The notes below the pieces were generated by a model. That model did no database searches. It was not told where the DNA came from and worked only from the letters and a program-made list of their open reading frames with translations. Shown piece by piece: positions 56,146-64,000 of a DNA stretch of 64,000 bases. The position numbers and the translations under genes are program-made. The DNA is from Serinus canaria (lineage: Eukaryota > Chordata > Aves > Passeriformes > Fringillidae): contig NC_066331.1 of assembly GCF_022539315.1 (NCBI RefSeq), forward strand, positions 10,386,015 to 10,450,014. Direction: 5' to 3'. Every line of letters begins with the position of its first letter. Positions within the stretch are counted from its first letter, which is position 1.

Positions 56146-57200
56146 GGCTCAGTCCCTGTGCCCTGCTGGCCCTGCCCTCCCCCTCTGAGCATCACTAACC
56201 CCCAGCCAGGCCCTCGGGCAGCAAACACCCCCTGCACTGAGTCCTTTGCAGGGGCTGGGGACAAGAGCCCATCAGGCAAAGCCTGGCCCAGCTGAGCTCA
56301 GCTTTGCACCCCGTCTGTCAGTGCCAGGCCAACCCAGTGCCCCAGGACAGAGCACCGTGCAGGGAAACTGAGGCACGGGCACTTTGAGGTGTTGCTGTGA
56401 CACCAGAGTGGAGCTCATGAGGTATCTGTGCCCTTGTGCTGCTTGATTTAATTATCAGAGAGCAGAAAATGTGCCTAGAGAAGGGTAATTACAGAGTGAG
56501 GGCGGAATACTTGGGGTAAAAATACAAAATATTCTCCAGGGAGCTCTGGGGAGCCCGGTGTGAGGCTCAGCAGTGCCCAGGGCTGCTCCACCAGCTGAAA
56601 GGCTCCTTCACCCCAGGCCTGACAGAATTCCCACTCTGTCCCCTGCAGGAATGAAGCTCTGACCTCTGCTGACAAATCCCTTTCCAGGGAGAGCAGCAGA
56701 GCTCCCGAGCCGTGCTGGGGGACGCTGCCCACCCCTGGAGCTCTCGGCCAGCAGAGCCAGGCTGTTGGTAAATGTTATAAAACACAAGAGCTGCTGGGGT
56801 AAATCTTTGCTGGGATGGAGTGATCAGCTGTGGGATGAGTTCCAGGGACAAAATGCCATCAGCACAGGCAATGTGTTTCTGCTCTTCTCGGAAGAGCAAG
56901 CACCAAGCTCTCTTCCCACCCCCAAAAATAACCAGCTGGATTTTTCAGGATGCACAAGCAATAGGTCTTTTCCAGCTTTACTAACCCCAGGATAACCATG
57001 GCCTCTAGATCTTCATTTTTCTCCAGCAAAGCCACCAAAAGCACAGATGTTTAAAGTCCTCCCTTAAACTGCCAGGACACTCTTTGTGCTCCAGCCTTTC
57101 CCCACCAGCCCCAGCCTCATTCCCTGCCCTCCTTTTATTTCCCTATTTATTAATTAGTAAATAAGATTTATTATTTAATCCATTTATTAGTATTTCATAA
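56146..57200. other. non-coding single-copy DNA
   Basis: No gene. 57130-57200 is AT-rich (TTATTAATTAGTAAATAAGA). Confidence 0.5.
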
Positions 57201-58375
57201 TTTTCTGGATGTTTCCAGTGCTGGGAGTGACACCTGGGTGGGTTATTCCAAGGTGGAATGATGGCTCATTCCCATCTCCAGGCCGTGGCAGGGGTGTAAC
57301 AGCTCATTCCCATCTCCCTGGTGCTCGTGGCTGCACTGAGGATTTGCTGTTTGAGCTCAGAAAATGTATAGATGGCATAAATTTATAAGGATTTTATAAT
57401 ATAGATATAAAATTAATATAGATGGCATAAATTTATAAGGATTTTATTATTTAATTATTATCTATTAATTTATTTTCCTATTTAAATTTTAAGGAGATGC
57501 CTTAAATTCCCAGGGCTGCTCTGGGGCACTGCAGAGGTAGGAATTTGATTGCTGAAGCCCATTTGCTGTCAGTGCTGTGTCCCCAGCCCTGTGTCACAGC
57601 TGCAGGGACACGTGGAGAGGGGCAGGTGTGTGGGAGCACATCCCCCTGCTGCCTCTGTCCCCGCAGGTTGGGCTGGGAGAACGGCCACGGGGGAGGCAGA
57701 GCTGGGGCAATGAGCCCTCTTTTCTGTGTCACATACAAATAAAGATATTCTAGATAAAACCTCACAAAGCACAGATAAGGCTCCAGCAGCTCCCTGCATC
57801 CCCTGCCCCTGCTCCAGCCCTCGGTATTCAGGCGTTAATTAGCCCTTGCCGTTATTAATTACTGATCAGCCCCTATTAGTGGCTCACAGCCGGGTCTCCT
57901 GACCCTCGTTGTTCGAGGTGAGATCAGATCAGGCTGGCTGTCCCCTTGTTCACAGCCCTGCTGGAATCCCGGCCCCTCCCGCCGGTGTTTGCCCAAGGGA
58001 TTTACTCCGAGTTGCTCCTCGGGATTTTCTCCCACTGCTGAGGGATAAGAAGGGTTGGGAGCACGGTTCTTTCATTCCAGTCGTTTGTATTAATTGATAT
58101 TTTAGATCAAATGGAGGAGGCTTAACTGGCCTAAGGGGTCGTCACCTCTGAGTCAGCGGCTCCTATTGGAGGAATGGAATGAATTTTGTCACAGACACTG
58201 GCAGGGATGTTCTGAGCTCAAACAGCAAATCCTCAGTGCAGCCACGAGCACCAGGGAGATAGATGGGAATGAGCTGTTACACCCCTGCCACGGCCTGGAG
58301 ATGGGAATGAGCCATCATTCCACCTTGGAATAACCCACCCAGGTGTCACTCCCAGCACTGGAAACATCCAGAAAA
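57201..58375. repeat. near-perfect inverted repeat, 161/165-bp arms, 849-bp spacer
   Basis: 57201-57361 (TTTTCTGGATGTTTCCAGTG to TTTGAGCTCAGA) equals the reverse complement of 58211-58375, apart from a 4-bp ATCT duplication in the right arm. I see no substitutions. No target duplication flanks the arms (CATAA left, GTTGC right). Confidence 0.95.
57362..58210. promoter_or_regulatory. inverted-repeat spacer with an enhancer-like core
   Basis: 57362-57450 contains a duplicated ATAGATGGCATAAATTTATA. 57825-58190 is unique, with homeodomain cores (GGCGTTAATTAGCCC, CGTTATTAATTACTGATCAG), retained CpGs (CGTTGTTCGAGG) and a CCTATTGGAGG CCAAT-type box. It looks like a conserved element, unproven. Confidence 0.35.
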
Positions 58376-58709
58376 GTTGCTGCCACCACGAAGCTCGGCT
58401 GCCAAGAGCCAGTGCTGCTTCCTCAGAATGGCCTAGGGACAGCAGGGGACACTGGCAGGAGGGGTGGTGGCTGCCCCTGCTCAGGGCAAGGTTCCCCAGC
58501 TCCCCCCAGCCCTGCCTGAGGGCTCTGGCCCTGTGGGGGACTCAGCTCTGCCCTGGCTCCCAGCCATGGTCCCTGTCCCCAGGTGATGATGTTGTGTCAC
58601 AGTCCAGGAGTCCTCGGCAGCTCCTGGGAAATCCAAGAGAAGGTGAGGCACACACAGCACAGAAAGGATCAATCCCTGCTCCTCTGGGCTCCAGAGCAAA
58701 GCCAAACAT
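58376..58709. other. non-coding DNA
   Basis: No gene seen between the inverted repeat and the next minisatellite. Confidence 0.5.
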
Positions 58710-58955
58710 TCCCCCGGGGCACTGCATCCCAGTGGCACTGTCCCCTTCTCTGGCACTGCATCCCAGTGGCACTGTCCCCTGAGCACAGCAGCCCAGTGGG
58801 AATGTCCCCTGCCCTGGCACAGCAGCCCAGTGGCACTGTCCCCTCCCTGGGGCACAGCATCCCAGTGGCACTGTCCCCTCCTCTGGCACAGCATCCCACT
58901 GCCACTGTCCCCTCCTCTGGCACAGCATCCCAGTGGGAATATCCCCTGCCCTGAG
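58710..58955. repeat. 34-bp minisatellite, about 7 copies
   Basis: GCACTGTCCCCTCCTCTGGC plus ACAGCATCCCAGTG, with several insertions. Confidence 0.9.
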
Positions 58956-59019
58956 CCAGGACAGCTGCACTCCCCCTCCCAGCACCCCACAGCTCCAGAC
59001 ATGACCGGACACCTCTGGA

Positions 59020-59140
59020 CAGCTGTCACCCCAGGCTCTGGACAGCTGTCACTCTGGGCTCCACACAGGTGTCACCCCAGGCTCTGGACAGCTGTCACCC
59101 TGGGCTCCACACAGGTGTCACCCCAGGCTCCAGACACCTC
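59020..59140. repeat. 46-bp minisatellite, about 2.5 copies
   Basis: CAGGCTCTGGACAGCTGTCA plus CCCTGGGCTCCACACAGGTG. Confidence 0.88.
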
Positions 59141-60045
59141 CAGCCAAGTGCCACCACAGGCTCCATAATGAGTGGAACCAGCCAAGTGCCAAAGGCACTG
59201 CCAGCCCTGCCCAGCCCAGCCCTGCCCAGCTCAGAGCAGGGCTCCGTGTGCTGCTGAGTAAATGCCTGCACTAAGAATAGCTCCTTCCAGCCTCGCTGCT
59301 CACCCACCTCATCCTGCTCCAATTACCTGCCTTAATTTACTCCAGCTGTTCCTCCAGAGCTCCACCATCTATTTTCTACCCCCTCCTGGTTCCTGCTTGA
59401 TTTCCCCGTGTATTTTCCCACTCCCCATTGGTTTGTGTCTGGAAGTGCCTCTCCTGGCAGGAAGGCTGCTCCAGCCTCGCTGGGCTCCCGTCCCTGCCGC
59501 TCTCAGCAGGCTCTGCAGCACATCCAGCTGCTGGCAGCACGCTGCAGCCCTGCAGAAGGCATTCAGCCCAGGAAGCACTTGTTCCTGAATGAAACTCCTC
59601 GTCCTGACCCCTTCCTGTCTCTCCCAGCAGACGGGTTTGAGGAGGAAAGTCGCAGTCTGAATTCCTGATGCTCTGCTGGAAACCCAGCTCAGCTGTTATT
59701 GCCCAAATCAGGGGAATTTCTCCTCTCCCAGTCCTGTCTGGGTGGGAATCCTTGTCCCCACAGCAGGGCCGTGCCACTGTGGCTGTCACTTGGAGGGACA
59801 GGGCCAGCCAATGGTGCTGTTCCCTAATTTCCTCTTTGGAGAGGGGAAAAATGGTGATGGGGACAGGTTTTGGTAGAGCCGGAGCTGCAGAGTGCTCTGC
59901 TCCAGGGATGAATCCCAGCACGGATCTGATCTCCTGCCCCCTCCACAAACCCTTCGCTGCCAGGGCTGGGAGCAGGAGGAGATAAAACAGTGCAGCCTGC
60001 AGCTGGGAGAGGCTGAGAGAGGGGTGGGAGCAGGAGGGGATTGGG
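59141..60045. other. non-coding single-copy DNA
   Basis: No exon recognised; a 234-codon minus ORF (59376-60080) has no domain. Confidence 0.5.
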
Positions 60046-60049
60046 TGGA

Positions 60050-60530
60050 GCAGATGGGAGTGGGTGAGGGTAGGGTGCAACCCCGTGGGAGTGGGATGGG
60101 AGCAGAGTGGAACATAGGAGAGTGGGATGGGAGCAGGAGAAATTGTGTGGGAGTGGGAGTGATGGGGAGGGAGCAGGTGGCAGCAGGGTGGGAGGGTATG
60201 TGACTGGGTGGGATGGGAATGGGACTGGTTGGGATCAGAGTGGGATGGGAATGGGGGGGGGTGGTAGGGATGGGGGATGGGACTGGGCTGAGATTGGGTG
60301 GGATCAGGGGTGATGGTTGGGATCAGGGATGGGATTGGGGGAGATCAAAAGTGATGGTTTGATGGACTGGGATATTGGATGGGATCAGGGGCTGATGGCA
60401 TCAGGTGGGATCAGGGGGTGGTGGGATCAGGGGTGATGGTTGGGATCAGGGATGGGATCAGGGATGGGATCGGGACGATGGCTGGCGTCAGGGATGGCAT
60501 CAGGGATGGCATCAGGGATGGGCCGGGCGG
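60050..60530. repeat. degenerate GGGATCAGGGATGG-type repeat
   Basis: Loose units of GGTGGGATCAGGGGTGATGG and GGGATCAGGGATGGGATC. Strongly G-rich on the plus strand. Confidence 0.85.
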
Positions 60531-60570
60531 TCCCGGAGCGGCGCCCGGAGGAGGCGGCCCGCGGCCAGCA

Positions 60571-60584
60571 CCGCTAGGGGGCAG
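60571..60584 (+). promoter_or_regulatory. candidate CTCF site
   Basis: CCGCTAGGGGGCAG matches the CTCF core consensus (CCnCnAGGGGGCAG type). It lies in a small CpG-rich patch (60520-60610), about 12.9 kb upstream of the SHISA6 start codon. Binding is inferred from the motif only. Confidence 0.45.
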
Positions 60585-60599
60585 TAACGCACTGCCCGC

Positions 60600-60795
60600 G
60601 GCACCGAACGGAACCGAACGGGACCGAACGGGACCGACTGGGACCGACCGGCCCCGACCAACCAGCACTGACCGGCACCGACCCGAACCGGGACCGACCC
60701 GCTCGGGAGCCGAACGGAATGGACTGAACAGAATGGAGCGAACGGGACCGACCCTCTCGGGCCGGGACCGACCGGCACTGACCGACAGGAACCGG
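60600..60795. repeat. about 10-bp CpG-containing repeat
   Basis: GGGACCGAACGGGACCGACT and related decamers (GACCGACCGG, CACTGACCGG), about 18 units. Confidence 0.88.
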
Positions 60796-60799
60796 CAGA

Positions 60800-61890
60800 T
60801 CCAGAAATATTCATCCCTTCAAAGGCATCTGCTCACCCCGCAGCTCAACTCCCCGTGCAATGCAACATCTCCTCCCCTACAAGGAGAGTCCGGGCTCGTG
60901 CTCTTGCAGAGAACTGGGAATTTCTGACGGACTCCTGGTTCTTTGGGACCGTCCTATCCAGCTCTGCAGGCTGGAGACGTGGCTGGCTGCAGAACTGGCA
61001 GCTCCCTGTCACGCAGCCAAGGGATTACTGCTTCCCTTCCTGCTGAAGCTCCCCGGGGTTTGTCCCCTCTCCATCCCTCCTATCTGGAGCTTCACACACC
61101 CTGTGCCTTTCATCTGCTGCTGGCAGGGTGATCCAGGCGCCTGGAGCCTCTCCAGGCTCAGCAGGACAGCAGGGAGGTGCTGGGCACAGGTCCCACCTGG
61201 GCAGGGCTCTCCTTGTCAGCTCTGGCCAGCCCGTCCCGCTGCCCCCACTCAGGGAATCATCCCCGGCCTGCTGGGGGCTGTTATCCCTCGGGGTGCTCCT
61301 TTCCCTCAGCTGGATGAGCTGTGTTCCCATCCTGTCCTTGGCTGGGGCTGTGGGAGGTGCCCAGGAAGGCACAGCCAGGTGGAGGGAGCTGTGTGTTCCA
61401 CGCTGGAGGAAATTCCTCCCAAGCCCTGGAGCTCGGGGTGCTGCAAACGGGGCAGAACCACCTTGGGTGGATGAGGACACTGAGCCAGAGGGGTCCCAAG
61501 TCCTCCTGGAGGCTCTGCCTGCAGCCTCCTGCTCGGGGACACCCTTGCTGAGCTGTCTGCATTAAAGCTCTTCACAAGTCCTGAGCCAGGAGCTCAACCC
61601 TGAGCTGAGGCAGCAAAGCCAGCAGGGGCTCCCAGCCCTGCACTGACCTTGTCCCATGACTGTCACCACTCCCAGACCCGTGTCCCACGCAGAAAGGCAG
61701 AGGTGATGCTTTGTCACAGCTCTCCCACAACTGAGGTGACACAGGCTTGGCGACCCCTCAGCACCTGGATCCCCTTCCCACTGAAATCAGGGCATGGAAC
61801 CAGAAGCAGAGGTGTCAACAAAAGAATTTCAATCTGAGGGAAAAGGGAGAGCAGCAGGGAGGGGAGGGGGGGATTCTGCCCCACCTGCAC
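60800..61890. other. non-coding single-copy DNA
   Basis: No gene supported, although ORFs of up to 204 codons overlap on the plus strand. Confidence 0.45.
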
Positions 61891-61897
61891 AGACCCC

Positions 61898-62445
61898 ACC
61901 TGCACAGACCTCACCTGTACTGACCCCACCTGCAGAGCTGCCCCAGCACAGGCAGGAGCTGGAGCTGCTGCAGAGCCCAAAGGAGGCTCCAGGATGATGC
62001 CAGGGATGGAGCAGCTCTGCTGGCAGGAGAGGCTGGCACAGCTGGCATTGCTCACCTGGGCAGGAGGAGCTTTGGGAGAGCTCAGTGTGATCTTTCAGGA
62101 CCTGAAAGGATCTGCAGGAAACGTGGAGAGAGAGAATTGCCAAGGGCTGGGGACAGGACCCAGGGAATGGCTTCAGACTGAGCCAGGGCAGGGCTGGATG
62201 GGATCTTGGGAATTGGGAATTGTTCCTGGCAGGGTGGGCAGGCCCTGGCACAGCGTGGCTGCCCCTGGATCCCTGGCAGTGCCCAAGGCCAGGTTGGACA
62301 CTGGGGCTGGGAGCACCTGGGACAGGGGGAGGTGTTCCTGGGGCAGGGGAAGGTGTCCCTGGAGCAGTGGGAGGTGTCCCTGCCATGGCTTTCAGGACAA
62401 TCTTTAATGTCCCTTCCCACCCAACCCCTTTTGGGATTGATGTTC
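61898..62445 (+). mobile_element. CR1 LINE 3' fragment (copy B of the near-identical inverted pair)
   Basis: Sense CR1 ending GGACAATCTTTAATGTCCCT and TGATGTTCTGTG. 61898-62303 is about 99% identical by eye to 18419-18825 reversed. A three-copy form of the 15-bp repeat lies at its left edge. Confidence 0.87.
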
Positions 62446-63400
62446 TGTGAAAGCCCCATGGCAGCAGCTCCGGGGGGGCCTCGTGCCCTGCAGGGCAGGT
62501 CTGGGGGCTCCCTCCTGGTGCCCCTGGCCTGGGAGGTATTCTGGGAGAGCATCCCAAGGAGCTGGAGCCTGCACAGCTTCGGGGGCAAGCAGAGGAATCC
62601 CAGCCTGAGCTAACGCAGCCTCTGGTCAATATTGGAGTTCTGCTCACCAGGTATTTTAAAACCCCACACTCAAATATTCACTTCCCAAACCTTAAAGACT
62701 TTAAACGACATGAAAATACACTTACCTGGGAGAAAGAAACCACGAGAAAGGTCAGTGGTGTTTAAAATGCACCAGTCACTGCTTTGTTTAACTCTTAAAG
62801 GATCGTTTGAGAACACACTGGAGGAACCTGGATTTGCCAGAGCTTGTTTGCTTACACAAAGGATTTTCTGTGAATTCCACCAGCTGCACAGGCTTTAACC
62901 TGTTTCTGGCTGGGCTCTGGCTCTCCAGGCTTCACCAAAGGCTCCAGCCTGAGACTCACCCCTTTTCCATGGCTTTTCCAGGCACTGAGCACCATGGTGG
63001 GGAGGAATTCTCAGTGCTGCAGGGCACAGAAGAGCAGATCTTGTTTCTGGAAGGACACCAGAACCGTGGCTTGTGTCTCCCTGGGATTAAAAATGTCAAT
63101 TTAACAATAATCCATGAAAAAAACAGCCTTGTTTAACTTCTAGCTTTCCTGGATTCATCCTTCTGTGCTCCTTAGGGTGCAGTGCCACTTTCCTAAGGCT
63201 CCTGTCACCCCAAGCCCCGAGGGTGCTCAGAGCTCTGCAGCCACCACTCCCAGGTGCTGGCCACATCTGCCAGCCTGCCCTGGGCACTGTCCCTCGTGGG
63301 TGACTGAATCCCTGCCCGAGCAGCCAGGCAGAGCATTTCCACATCAGCAGCTGCACTGCCAGCACAGCCACGGCCACTGCACGCCTTGCCTGGCCTCTGG
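62446..63400. other. non-coding single-copy DNA
   Basis: No gene supported. Confidence 0.5.
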
Positions 63401-63404
63401 GGGA

Positions 63405-63850
63405 GAGGGACATGTCCTTTCCTCATGGCAGGGACATGTCCTGCTCCTCATGTGAGGGACATGTCCTTTCTTCATGGCAGGGACATGTCCTGCTGCCTGT
63501 GTCAGGGACATGTCCTTTCCTCATGGCAGGGACATGTCCTGCTCCTCATGTGAGGGACATGTCCTTTCCTCATGTCAGGGACATGTCCTTTCTTCAATGC
63601 AGGGACATGTCCTGCTCTTCATGTGAGGGACATGTCCTTTCTTCATGGCAGGCACATGTCCTGCTCCCTGTGTCAGGACATTTCCCTCTCCCTGTGTCAG
63701 GGACATTTCCCTGTCCTTGTGTCAGGGACATGTCCTTTCTTCAATGCAGGGTCATGTCCTGCTCCTCATGTGAGGGACATTTCCCTCTCCTCGTGTTAGG
63801 GACATTTCCTTCTCTGCCTGCAAGGGACATCAGGGACATTCCCAGGGACA
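63405..63850. repeat. 22-25-bp minisatellite, about 19 copies
   Basis: GGGACATGTCCTTTCCTCAT plus GGCA or GTGA. ACATGTCCT carries the palindrome ACATGT in most units; the last copies change to ACATTTCCCTCTCC. Confidence 0.92.
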
Positions 63851-64000
63851 CCAGGAAGATTGGAAATTTCAGAGCTTCCCACGGCACAGCCCTGCCCTCA
63901 GCTCCCTCCTCCTCTGCCACTCTTGGATCTTTGGGCTGAAATTTTCCACCTCGGGGCTCTGGCAGAGCCTGAAGCGTTCTGCTGTGTCTCGTGCACACAA
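63851..64000. other. non-coding right end of window
   Basis: Nothing recognisable. Confidence 0.5.

Noticed and set aside
55377..56279. 300-codon minus ORF with NSQRIHREFTE repeats
   Set aside because: It is the translation of the expanded CR1 tail.

Overview
The window is vertebrate nuclear DNA, almost certainly from a bird and most likely a songbird (passerine). The evidence is many 3'-truncated CR1 LINE fragments with the avian 3' end (the CCATGGCAGGG box followed by an ATTCTGTG-type tail), solo endogenous-retrovirus LTRs of the kinds common in passerines, a very high density of GC-rich minisatellites, and one bird-like synaptic gene. There are no bacterial genes, operons or CRISPR arrays. 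Most open reading frames lie in tandem repeats, retroelements or CpG-rich DNA and are not genes.

Only one protein-coding gene can be supported. It is a SHISA-family gene on the minus strand and matches SHISA6 best. Exon 1 (47026-47714) encodes the signal peptide, a low-complexity ectodomain, the cysteine-rich Shisa domain, the transmembrane helix and the start of the cytoplasmic tail. Exon 2 (36611-36771) is short and easy to miss; it continues the tail in phase. The 10.25-kb intron 1 lies between them. Later exons were not found and should lie at lower coordinates or left of the window. A CpG-island promoter (about 47.7-48.35 kb) covers the 5' end, with a long upstream ORF and a possible 89-bp 5'UTR intron. 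SHISA6 is known as an auxiliary subunit of AMPA-type glutamate receptors.

Layout: 1-16.3 kb is repeat-rich non-coding DNA, with a solo LTR (1900-2518), a second LTR with a duplicated segment (about 2920-3379), CR1 fragments, a degenerate interstitial telomeric tract (about 6850-7405) and two related solo LTRs in opposite orientation (7560-7970 and 9460-9885), each with an exact 5-bp target duplication. At 16.3-17.1 kb is a minus-strand 3'UTR-like segment with a polyadenylation signal. From 17.1 to 36.6 kb are minisatellites, four or five more LTRs and CR1s. A tandem LTR pair at 35611-36583 ends 27 bp from the exon 2 splice donor. From 36.8 to 47 kb is intron 1, then the promoter. From 48.3 to 64 kb is upstream flank with minisatellites, a CR1 whose tail has grown into a 540-bp satellite, a near-perfect inverted repeat (57201-57361 / 58211-58375), a CTCF-like site and a CR1 segment that is about 99% identical, inverted, to one 43 kb away.

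All coordinates for repeats are by eye; exact LTR ends are given only where flanking target duplications could be read.
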